A DNA stretch of 64,000 bases from Crotophaga sulcirostris. Taxonomy: Eukaryota > Chordata > Aves > Cuculiformes > Crotophagidae. Numbering within the stretch: the stretch's first letter is position 1; every line of letters begins with the position of its first letter. The DNA lies in contig VYZB01000135.1 in assembly GCA_013397455.1 (NCBI GenBank), positions 812,867-876,866 of the forward strand. Direction: 5' to 3'. A program made the position numbers and the translations under genes. The notes under the pieces are model-generated. The model saw only the letters and a list, made by a program, of their open reading frames with translations, searched no databases and had not been told where the DNA came from. Positions 24,941 to 36,246 of this stretch are shown here, piece after piece.

Positions 24941-25650
24941 CTGAAGAAAGAAAAACAGAAAGATATGTTATCCAAACTGAGGTCATTAATTGTTTTTGCC
25001 ATGTGTTGATGTCTGGCAGGCAAGGCACCAGGCAAAAGGGGAAGGGCTGGAAGTTGGGTTCTCCTAATTATGCAGATTTATCCCTGCCTCTTTGGTCTGG
25101 CAAATGATGCTGGAAATCTTGCAGCAATTCCTGATCTGATTTGTGCCAGAAACAACAAGCAAACGAAATTTCGACACTTTTGCTTCCAGTGCAACATGCA
25201 ACCATCAGCTGATGAGATGTGGAAAGAAAGACATATTTAAAAATAATGATAATTTATTGTGCATGAGTCTTTGGAGCTCATGTCTGCTTTGAAGTGCCTA
25301 CATAGATTCAGGCTCAACTTTTCAGTTACTGCAGCCAGTTCATCCATACTTCATTTGAAACTGTTGAGCACAATTTAGAGAATGACTTCACGCTACCAAC
25401 CCTCTTACACATTATTACATTCAGGGTATTGAGTGATCAGTGAAAGTTCACCAGCGTAACCACACTTTTAGGCCTGGCAAATATCACGGAGCACATATGA
25501 GTGATCCTTAATATGTGCCATCCAGAGTAGAAACATTTGTAGTTCTCATTCTTCAAGTACATTTTCAGAATTCATTGTAAAGTTTGCATATAACTTCCAC
25601 CTGCCATATGTTTTTACTTTAGTGCATTAATTTTTCATATTTCAGCTCTC

Positions 25651-25698
25651 TTTTCAACATCTTTACAGGCTCATTTTTCAACGTCTTTGCAGGCTACA
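25651..25698. repeat. 24-bp tandem duplication, two copies
   Basis: TTTTCAACATCTTTACAGGC and TTTTCAACGTCTTTGCAGGC are adjacent copies of a 24-bp unit (25651-25674, 25675-25698). The first 20 bases differ at two positions. Confidence 0.85.
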
Positions 25699-28600
25699 TT
25701 TTAAGTGGTAATATTTTGAAAAATAAGATAACCTGGGTACACATTTAATGACGCCTCAGGTACCAGCCAGGCCCATGCTGGAGTGCTTCAGCTTGCTCTG
25801 GACAAGTCAGCAGGAGCAGAGAGAGCGCCATAGCTGCATTAGTGAAACAAGCCTTGCTCAGCATGGTTTGATGGACCCTAACAGCTATGCAACTGAAGCC
25901 TGGAAAAGCCCCTGCCACACTGCTTAGCTGGCTGTTCTGCTCCTCAGCTGGCAAACTGGGGCGCCTTCTTTAGCTCATACCAGTCTGATGTTGGATCATA
26001 CAGATAATTTCTTTTTTCCCATCAAATGCTGTTGTTGACCGCCTCTCTAGTGCAAAGATGCTTGCCCAGATCATGCTGCAGCACCTTGCTTTTGAGTGGA
26101 ATAACAGAAGTGATCATATATAAATAGGTTAGTAACAGGATACAGACCAACTTCCCCATTACCTTCCTCTCCATCTTGAACATTGACTTAAGCTTTTCTT
26201 TTTAATGTTGAAAATTTCCCACTGGAAATGATCCTTTTGGAAAATGCTGACTAAACAAAATTGAAGAATTTTTATAGGAATTTACCAACTTCATTGCAAA
26301 GGTAACTGCAAAATTACATAAATGTTGCATTTCAATGAAATCAGAGTGTTTCATTTTGCCATTCAATAAACTACAGTAAAGCCAGAGCAAGAAGGGTGAA
26401 ATGGACAACTCTTCCCTGGCCAAAATGAAATACCTTTAATAGGTATTTGTGCATCTTTTCCAAAGTTAACAATCCATGACAAATTCACGAATTGTGTCTT
26501 TTTATTTATGGTTTGGGGGCTTTATAGATATAGAGACAGGGTATTGCAAACACAGAGCAGGTATGCCATGTGGTAGAACCTATTAAACGAAAAAAAGAGC
26601 AAAATGTTGTTGCAACTCCAACCACTCACAGTGTTTGGAGCAGGAGCGCTCAGACCTGTAGCTTTAATTCATGTTCCTCTAGATACTGAGCAACAAAGCT
26701 GGAGCATCAATTGGAACTAACAAGTCCCCAAGATTCATGCAGATTTTAAGCTAAAGTTTTGTTTCTGGCCCACTTCTACTTAAACAACTCCATAAAATAT
26801 TTAATTTATGATGTCTCTAAACCAAGACTTTCCAAAAGACACGACAATCTTCAAAAAAATGATTCTGAGTTCGAAGTAGATGTAATAAGATTCTCTGACC
26901 TTTACAACAACACTTCATATATTAACTTATGACTTCAAAAGTTAATGACATTCACAGGGGAAAGTGAAAATATTATTTTAAAAATCAGGAACTTCTCAAT
27001 ACTGAAAAGTGAAAGTGTTGTTTTCTTTCAGAGCTCATGGACCTTTTATCTCTCTGACTTCATTGACTTTACACATCAAGTAGGATGCACATTCTGAAAA
27101 AGGTTGTAGTAAAATGCAACAAAAAGTATTTTGCCTTTATAGCCAATGTGTTTATTCAGAAACATATGCTCCTTGACGACTCTAAAATTTCCCAAATCAT
27201 GTTAAGATCCATGGCTTTGAAGGGGAAAGATGTCTTGTACAGGGAGAGTAACCTGAAGATGCCGTGGGGGATAGGGGACTCTGCCGTTACAGCCTAGTCC
27301 ATGGTTCTTCTCCTCGAGGGAGACTGAAGGGAACTCAGGTCAGCCACTTGCTCTCTGCTGGGATGCACAGGCAGTGGGTCAACTGAGAAAAGAATGAATT
27401 TCTGCAACCATTCTTCAGAGAAGAGCAACAGCCAGGGTTCCCTCACCAGGAGCAATACCTCCCTGGTTCAGCATATGCAGTGGTTCTCTGGGTGCCTCTC
27501 AGGCTGTGCCCCATCCTTATCCCATCCCCTCCACTGGGCTTTGCCTGGTTCTCTGGGACAAAGCAGGTCCCCAAGTGTCCTGCAAGACCTCATCGGCCAG
27601 TAACCTATATCCCTTGCAGCACAAACTGCTTCAGACACCAACTCTTCTTGGAAAACCTAATCCTGACGGAACCTAAGAAACAGACACGCAGAAACATTCA
27701 AAATTTAAATTGATGCTCAGTACACGTACACAAGATATGCAGTTCTTGTTCCCTGGCTGCTCAATGGTCATTAAATTACTAAGGCCACACAACCAGCTTA
27801 CTGATAAAAATTATATACAAACAATTATTTCTATATGATATAAATATTTTTTTAAATGAAAATACTGGTAAAAGCTATGAGATAACTTTCTGACTTTTTT
27901 TTTTTAAAGTGCTAATCCCCCACAGTTTCCACTATCATCTCAAGCTGAACAGAAAAAACTTATGACTTTCAAAAGAAAGGTAAGCAAGGAAGAGTTGGTT
28001 ACAATATCTACAACACATAAAATTTTCAGTTACTTCCTCTATACACATGGCTACTGTCTCATAATTAGCTTAAAAAGCATATTCCTGGGTCTCCCATTGT
28101 TTTTGGAGCAGGCCTTGGTCAAAGTATTTTAATATACTGGGTCAGTTTATTCATTCAGAAAAGAAACATGATCATATCTGCCTCAGAAGGTATTGTGAGG
28201 ACATTGTAATTATTATGTGTTTGTAAATTGTTTTGAGATATTCCTCACTAAAAGAATTCAAATGCAAATACTGGGAGTGGAAGGGGTCTCAGTTTTTTTA
28301 TTATTACTTCCAGGGACTTCCCTCTCTGGCCTGAATTTACCAGATATTCTCTCAGATTTGTTTAGCCTACTTTAAAATTGTTACTATAATTTCAGTGCCA
28401 AAACAAATGCTGAATCATGAAACTGAGGGTTTGGAAAACTTTATTTATATTAAAGAAATGCACCCAACAGCATTTCAAGCTTCCTCTCTGCCATTTTTTT
28501 GTGGTATCCCTCAGTCTGTGCATGGGTCACACATTCAGGGGGGTTGTGCCATGCTCCTGCCCCTTGGCAGGTTGAAGGCTACATATTTCTTTTGTTACTA

Positions 28601-29220
28601 GATGGAGAAACTTTCACTTCGTAACTGTCAAAAGGCAGATCCCCGTGCCACATTTTGGCATCTGATTTTCCTCTGCGGTGCAAACTTCTTTGATTCTTAT
28701 CACAAGAAAATCCTGAGTGCACAGTTTACGGTAATTGTAATCATCCTGCACCATGACAGCCCGCGCATGCTTCAGAGTTTTATGTTGGGTCATCCATATG
28801 GGTTATGCAACTAAACATCATCCACATGGATTGTCCAACTAAACAGCATTAGTGGAATAATGCCACATTTACTAAGCAATTAATGGTAATGCCTGGCATA
28901 TGGAGAGTTTTCACCTTTCTTCATCATTTAGTCATTAATCTAAGGAAAATACCAGAACTGAAACTGAGCAATAGTCATAGACAGAGTTAGGTTCAAACTT
29001 AAAGATTACTGGTCTGAGCTTAGGTAGAACCTTGCAGTTCAAACTTCTGACAAACCAAACCTGAGGAGGGATGTTTAAGAAGGCCCTATTTCTGAGTCAG
29101 AATTCTGAAATATCAAGTTTTTCATTCCTTGAAAAAGTAACTATGACTGCAGCCTTAGCAAGCAGTATTTCATGGCTGTGGGAGACAAGTTTCAGCTTAT
29201 TTTCTCAAATAGCGTTTGTT

Positions 29221-29267
29221 TAATTATACAAAGACTGTATAATTATACAAATCTGTCAAAGACAGAT
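29221..29267. repeat. 19-bp spaced direct repeat followed by a perfect small inverted repeat
   Basis: TAATTATACAAA occurs at 29221-29232 and again at 29240-29251. It is followed immediately by ATCTGTC-AAA-GACAGAT (29251-29267), a perfect 7-bp inverted repeat with a 3-nt loop. Confidence 0.85.
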
Positions 29268-29982
29268 GACTACTGTCACCAAAAATGAAAATTCTCACTC
29301 AAAATATATTTCCTTGTATGGTTGCGTCTTTTCTCCAGGATCATTTTACAAATTTATTTGGAAAAAAACGAAAGATCACAATGAAGAAATTACTATATAT
29401 TCCAAGTAATTCATAAAAGCAGAAGTCTTTGAAAACACTTCAGAAATTAAATAATAGGACCTAAAATACTGTGAGTTCTAAGAACATAAAATTTGAAGTG
29501 GCATTGCTTGTCAGAAATGTGCTCATTCATAATTTGCTTTCTGGAGTCTCTGTTTTATTTTTACAAATGTAGACATTTGCTTAACTTGAGCACATTAGTC
29601 ATTTCATTGTTTCAAATGCCACGAAGTTCTTGCAACTTCAGGTGAGTTTCACAGATAGGAAGGTTGTCACTTCAACTGTAGTTTATAGAGGGTCTCAGAG
29701 TCTTTGCACAAGTGTAAAATATATACATATTAAGTAAGTCCTTATAACAGAGAGAGAGTTGTACAATCACATGCATTGCATGAGGAAAATTCTAATTTTT
29801 ATTCTTGTTAGAAGAATCTTAATTTTGACAAAATTATAAAATAGAACTGTTTGTATATAGATAACCAGCAGCAACTACCCAGTCTTCAGAGTTGTTCCCA
29901 AGCTCCTGTACAGCCGCGGATGCATACTGAGATTTCTTCAAGGACTTTAAAGATCCGTTCCAGCACACATATAACAAAAAAA

Positions 29983-29987
29983 GATGT
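29983..29987. repeat. Left target-site duplication (GATGT) of the solo LTR
   Basis: GATGT immediately before the LTR's TG is repeated exactly after its CA (30575-30579). This marks the integration point and both LTR boundaries. Confidence 0.85.
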
Positions 29988-30574
29988 TGTTGTGATTTAA
30001 CCCCAGGCAGCAACTAAGTCCCACACAGCTGCTTGCTCACACCCCACACCTGCAGGGTAGGAGTGAGAATCAGAAAAGTAAAACTGAGAAAACCCAAGGA
30101 CTGAGATAAAGACGGTTTAATAGGGATTGCAAAAGCCACACATGCAAGCAGAGTAAAACAAGGATTTCATTCAATACTTCCTATTGGCAGGCAGGTGTTC
30201 AGCCATCTCCAGGAAAGTGAGGCTCCATCATGCATAACGGTTACTTGGGAAGACACCATCACTCCAAACATCCCCCCTTCCTTCTTCTGCCCCCAGCTTT
30301 ATATGCTGAGCATAATGTCATATGGTGTGGACCCTTTGGTCAGTTGGGGTCAGCTATCCCAGCTGTGTCCCCTTCCCAGCTTCTTGTGCACCCCCAGCCT
30401 ACTCATTGGTGGGGCAGTGTGAGAAGCAGAAAAGACCTCAAAACTGTAAGCACTGCTCAGCAGTAACTGAAACATCGCTGTGCTATCAACACTGTTTCCA
30501 GCAAAAACCCCAGAAACAACCCCATACTAGCTACTGTGAGGAAAACTGATTCTACCTCAGCCAAAACCAGTACA
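29988..30574 (-). mobile_element. Solo LTR of an endogenous retrovirus, 587 bp
   Basis: The element starts TGTTGTGATTTAACCCCAGG and ends AAAACCAGTACA, with the canonical TG...CA termini. It is flanked by a perfect 5-bp direct repeat, GATGT (29983-29987 and 30575-30579). I recall this sequence type as a common avian LTR. The minus strand is the sense orientation: it carries a TATA-like CATATAAA (core at 30298-30303) and, about 180 nt downstream, an ATTAAA polyadenylation-type signal (30116-30121). No gag, pol or env sequence and no second LTR are nearby, so it is a solo LTR left by recombination between two LTRs. A 5-bp duplication is typical of ERVL-like (class III) elements, but the class is inferred. 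It lies in a presumed WNT7B intron, in the same orientation as that gene. Confidence 0.88.
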
Positions 30575-30579
30575 GATGT
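30575..30579. repeat. Right target-site duplication (GATGT) of the solo LTR
   Basis: Exact copy of the 5-bp repeat at 29983-29987, directly following the terminal CA of the LTR. Confidence 0.85.
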
Positions 30580-33500
30580 AAAATAGAGAGATTAAATCAA
30601 CAACACATTTCATACAGACAAAGCACTTAACCAAGTTGATTTTAACCTTTTGATTAAAAACAAAACATCACCTTAAAAACTCTTCTCCAGCAATAACGTT
30701 TTATTGCAGACCAGGGATGGCTTCAGGAGCTACACCTTCTCCTCCAAAACCCTCACTCGGTTGTATTCCTGAATGCACAGTAATACAGTGCAAATTTCCC
30801 CCAAGCCATCAAGTCAGCCTTACTGCAAGCCCTTTGAACAGGTGCCCATAGGGTCACCATGATCCCACCCCTAACCGTGCTACTCAATATTCACCTGAAG
30901 CTACTATTGGGCAGGGGGGTTATTTTCAGCAAGGAATGAAGGGATTTAGCCACACGGATCCCCTTAACAGCAGAGAAGCTGCATGACTTAAACCTCAGTG
31001 CACAGTACTGAAAACTTACCCCACTGTCTCTGATAAAAATCCCCATAATGGGTTCTTTGTTAGAAGGAACCACTGAGGTATTTTGTGGTGACACTGCAAC
31101 TCATCTGAAACAATACACCACTACCGAATGGTTTGCTTAATTAAGAATTCCTAAGTAAATATTTTAAGTGTGCATCAGTTGCAGAAATTGGCAGGAGTGT
31201 CCCAGGCTCTGAATGTCATCTGCATATGTTTAGGCTTTCAATTTTGTTTTCCACCACTGGCTTTGGGAAATCATTGTTCGGTACATGCGTTATTGAAATG
31301 GAAATCAAATAAGGCTGTGTGATACTGTCCTGCGGTGCACTCATCTCTGCTGGAGCTCCAAGATGAGCCTTCGGACCTAGGGGCCACAGACAGCAACACA
31401 TTCCCTTCCATTAAATGAAAGGCAGAGATTTCTCTGAGGAGATCACCAAAAAAAAACCAAACCCATTAGATTATATAGTGCAATTGCTGGCATGACCAAG
31501 AATGAAAGTGGTGGGATAGGTAAGCTTGAGGGATGACTCACACAAGGGCAGAGAGTGCCTTGGGCTAAACACCTGTTTTTGAGTGGAGTGGGAACAAGAA
31601 TCCCATCTCTGTATGCAATATTGATAGGGGAAACACCAGGAAAGCCTTGGATGCATGCCCTCCTCTACCTGCCAGGTGGGAGGCACAGGATGGTAGTTGT
31701 GAAGGTGGCAGTGAATGATTAAGCTTCAGGAGGAAGGAGGGGAGACATTGCCTAGCAGAAAGATGTCCCCATGTCACAGCACTGGTGTGGTCATGGCCTG
31801 TGTGCTGCCCCTAGGACCCACGCTCACAGATTGCATCACAACAACAAGCATCGACTTTGACAAGGAGTGTCCTCAGGGCCCACATATTTTTGTCTCCTTG
31901 GAGATGACACTTCTATGCAATTACTCGTGATATGGCGTTTGCCCTGCTAGTTTTCTAGAGTATATCAAGGAAAGGCTTACACCAAGTACAAGAAGCAGCA
32001 TTGCAGGTGTGAACATGATGAGTCAAAATGGAGATGGTAAAAGTCCCGTTACTCAACAGAGCACCTTCCTGTATAAGAAGGTTTCGTAGGTCGCACTGCA
32101 TCTTTGGTTGCTGTGCAAAACCATAGGATTGCCAGCGTTCCTGAACCTGAAATAGAGGCTGGTTGGGGAGTGGTACTCTGGTTTCCTAATGTAAGATGCT
32201 CCACTGAAGGCCCAGAAGCCTCATCTAAATAGCATTGTGACTGGGAAGGAGGGCTAGGAGGGGTTAGAGACAAAATTTTACCTTCCAACTCACCACCTGT
32301 CACAGATCATATCAGTGCTTGCTACTAGCCTTTCACTAATTCTCACTGGTCATGCCAGAGCAAGAGACAGAAAAGGTGTCTAAGATTCAGGAATATTTCT
32401 GGCATGATGTCTCCTGAGAAATATCCTCAAAATGACAATCCAATCTGACTGTAAGTTGACCCCTAGCATATTTGGTGCATGGCTGGACCGCTGTAATAAT
32501 TTTTATTCATCAGTCAGTAAGGCGACGCTTCATATGTAACAGAATATCTTAAAGACCTATTACATCTCTAGTTTACCTGTATTCATTTTTTTTACACAAA
32601 GGGAAGACTCATGGAAAGCAGAAATGCCTCACATGCCTCATAGGTCCTATTGTATAGGTCACACTGGAAAATGAGACATTTACATTTACACTGGAAATTT
32701 ACTGTCTTACAGCAGGCATTCTAAATTTGCATGGCAAACTATGTATTTAACAAGTTTTTTCTTTCTTGTCTCCAATCACATTACTCCAGGGGTATCTTGC
32801 TATATGGTGGAAAACATTCACATCTTGTATATATAAAATTGATAAAATAGGATGTTAAAATATCTGAAGTGTGGGAAATATTGATTCTAAAGCAATTTGA
32901 GTTTCAAGAAACATTTGAGTAAATTGATAGTCCTGTGTTGGAAGATGCAGGAAGGTAACAGCTCTCCTGGTGTGCACAGAGCGATTCTTGAAAGGTTGGA
33001 ATATTCCTGCTTTGGTATTGCCATTTATGAGGGCGGTCACACACATGGCATAGCTGAACTTGTCTGAATAAGTTTAATGAAAAATTGTGTGAATATAACA
33101 TTTGATTCCTTTTAAAAACCCAAGAACTTATCAGATTTAGAAATCAAACTGAAACACTTGTGTTTCATAGAATTTTTTTGTTATGGTTGTGTGAACACAG
33201 TTAACAGGACCTACCATTTCAGTTCTGCAAGCATCTAGACACCTGTGTTATGCCTGGCAAATCACCAAGCAGTTTCCACCATCAGTAACAAAAATGTCCA
33301 TTCCTGAATGCCAAGATGCCTGCTGAGCACTTGCAGTTGGTATTGATGTCTAGTACTATTATTTGCCTTCCATCCCATTTCTGTTTTCCTTTCGCACTAG
33401 AAAGAGTCATGCTGATATCTAACAGAAATTTACAGAGTTGCTTGGTGAATAGTGATCCACCACACTGGAAAGCAAAATTACCTTGCAGAATAACTGTGGT

Positions 33501-35989
33501 GGGATATTGCAGTTCCCTTGTGGGGGAATACAACTTTGAAATACCAAAACGGCTGGAAGAGATAAGCTGCAGATTTTCTGTGTCCATACAAAACCAATTC
33601 AATATTATGGAGAAACAAAATTTTCACATTTCAGGATGTAAAATCCATGCTTTTGTCAGATTTTTCATATAGAAAATAAAAATGAATAAACTCTCTCCAT
33701 CACATGACATATGCGTATATATGGGTATTTTCCAAACTGTCCATTCCAAGTCTTAATTAAGCATAACTGCAGTGCATATTTTGACTTTGTCTGAAGTTTA
33801 GCAGCATGCTCTCTTCTGTGAAGAGCTTAAAAGGGGAAAAGAAAGATGAAGTCCTTCAGGCAAAGTTTAAGACTTGGCAGAACCACTCTCTGCTTAATTT
33901 GTGAGATCTGATGGAAGTGTGTCATAGTCATGGTGTGGCTCTGAAACCACAATAGAATGGTTCTCATGCACAGAAGCATATGTTCCTTGGCTAGCTCACT
34001 CTGAAATGTCATTCAGTTAATAGCAGGTATGCCTTGTGGGTTTAACAACTTAAAGATGGACTGTTGGTGAAACCTATTTTAAAGTATATGCTTTGTTATA
34101 TTTTCCATTTAACTTTTAAATATATGATATATATTAATTTTTTGGCTTTTCATGTGCAGGTTTCCATAGATATGATACAAAAATTGAAAGAGGAAAGCAA
34201 GTAACAGTGTGTCTACAGGAAAGAAAGATAACTCCTTCCCAAAAGGAAATAATCTGTTTTTACTGCTATGGTAGTTCAGGCAAGAACTTGGTTTTCGTTA
34301 GCCGAGATAAGAGTAGTCAATGAAAATAAACTCTGAAAATCTATTAATGAGCCATTTTGCTGAAAAATTTAGTCTTTTGTGTTAATTTTAAGACTACACT
34401 GCAGTGGTAGTTAATCATGAGGATGAAAGCACATATGTGGCTTTATGCTACACCTCAAAAGCCATACACAGTAGTCTGAGAGATCATTTTAAGTGAGGAA
34501 AGTGGAGAGGCCATATTGGCCCCTCACACAATGTGCAATTTGGACTGAATGACCACTGGAGGTTGCTATTTGTGCACAGATATATGACCACAAATCAAGT
34601 TGTCTGACTGGTCTTCAACTAACTGCAGAAGAGAAAAATTAAATTCACTGTTAGTGACATTGAATGTTTATGCACTGAATACACCAATATAAACTGAGTC
34701 ATGAGTTCTTCTTTTCCTTTCCTCTCCATTATTTTCACAGTGGTAAATCTTTGCTAAGGCCATGAGATATCAGGATATGTAATTAAATAACATCTGCAAA
34801 CAAAACCGAAACCAAAAACCCATAGGCTTGTTGCTGTCAGGTTTACTTACTGGCCTGTTCCTGCATCTGCAATGGGTGCATTGCTCAAAGTATTGACAGC
34901 GTTTGCTGTTCCCATCAGCTGTTTCTCCCACTTAAGGCAAGACCATTGGCTACCAACAGAGAAAATGATTCTCCTCTTGATTTTTCTCTACAACTGGTGA
35001 AGCACTGGGCTGACACACCATCAGGAGAAGGGCAGCCTCTCCTGCACAGGTGTACAGGAGATGAGGAAGTAAATGTGAAGACTGGGTGCACCTTTGACAG
35101 TGTCAAAGTGCTCCAGGCAGACTGTTAGCTCCTTGACATACTCCCCCTTTTGTTGCAGAGCCTTGAGCCCTAGCCTTTCTCCTCCTCAATGGCACACTTT
35201 TAACTTTCTGTCAAATTATACTACGTGGCGTACACTCATTTATAGTGAATACACTTGTACTTTTTCCAGGAAAAATTGGGGGGGAAAAAAACCCAAAGTC
35301 CCAGAAGCAGAAACAATTGACCTCTCCAGGTTTGGCATGAAGGCAGGTATTCTTTGTCCTTTTTCAGAGAAACTGATTACATCACAGTTTGTCCTGGGTG
35401 ATCTGCTTTTGGAATCAGGACATTTTGTCTCTTCTAGTATTATCCTATTGATTTAGAGGCCCCACACCCGTTCTGTGGTTAGTACTGTCATGCTACTACC
35501 AGTAAGCAAAATGTAATGTCGCATTACTCAGTGGCAGGTCAGCACAATCAGAAAGAGAATCTAGAGAAAATGACACAGGCATAAGCTAAATGAAGCAGCA
35601 GAGCAGCACCTGTTCAATTTTAGGTGATATGACAAATACAGCCTCCTCCTATCCTTGGTGTTGGAGATGCAGAGTAGTTGCACAGCCAGTCCACCTCTCA
35701 GGTTGCGGTATTTCTGCATCATCGTCCTGCCATGAGCTCAGCCTCAGACATATCCAGACAAGGTTTAGGTGACCTGTCAGAAGTTGCAGACCTGAGATCG
35801 ACATGGGCTAATTGCCTGGATAATTGTCCTGCTCCCAGGACAGGTTTGGCAAATAGAAGGCTGTTGGCTAGACAGGTAGTTTTAAATGAGCTCACTAAAC
35901 TGGCTGTGAAGTGAGCATGCTCCTCAATCAGAGGTGCCCTGAAAGTCCCCTTCAACCTGCATTGATCAGACGGTAAGATCTTGCTAAGC
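30580..35989. other. No gene seen; presumed intron
   Basis: Several overlapping open frames of 100-120 codons occur on both strands (33282-33672, 35094-35456), but none has a recognisable domain or splice-bounded structure. Confidence 0.55.
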
Positions 35990-36200
35990 CTTGATTTGAA
36001 GAAGGAAAATTTCTTTACTGAAAAGGTGGTCAGGCACTGGAACAGGCTGCTCAGGGAGGTGGTTGAGTCACCATCCCTGGAGGTCTTTAACAAGTGGATA
36101 AACGAGTTCTTCAGGGGCATAGTTTAGTAAGTGGACAGGTATGGTTGGACTCGATGATCTCAAAGGTCTTTTCCAACTAGATGATTCTATGATTCTATGA
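35990..36200 (+). mobile_element. CR1 LINE 3' fragment, about 210 bp
   Basis: It contains CACTGGAACAGGCTGCTCAG and CCATCCCTGGAGGTCTTTAA, then GGTTGGACTCGATGATCTCA, and ends with two copies of the 8-bp CR1 terminal motif (ATGATTCT / ATGATTCT). This is the standard 3' terminus of avian CR1, severely 5'-truncated. It carries the C-terminal end of the CR1 ORF2 reading frame in degraded form. CR1 lacks a poly(A) tail and usually leaves no clear target duplication; none is seen. Confidence 0.88.
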
Positions 36201-36224
36201 AAATGCTGTTAAGACCAGCATATC

Positions 36225-36246
36225 TAGCAGAGATTTAGCAGAGATT
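36225..36246. repeat. 11-bp perfect tandem duplication
   Basis: TAGCAGAGATT is present twice back to back, 25 bp downstream of the CR1 terminal motif. Confidence 0.85.

Larger units (their letters stand above)
24947..29982. other. No gene seen; presumed WNT7B intron toward the first exon
   Basis: Unrecognised short frames only. Contains the 24-bp tandem duplication at 25651 and the repeat pair at 29221. Confidence 0.55.

Noticed and set aside
24727..25009. Plus-strand open frames opposite the WNT7B exon
   Set aside because: They are shadows of the conserved minus-strand exon; the minus-strand protein match and splice sites decide the strand.
24682..25035. The full 117-codon minus-strand open frame as a complete protein
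   Set aside because: Its ends read through intron sequence; the exon is bounded by the acceptor at 24941 and the donor at 24713.
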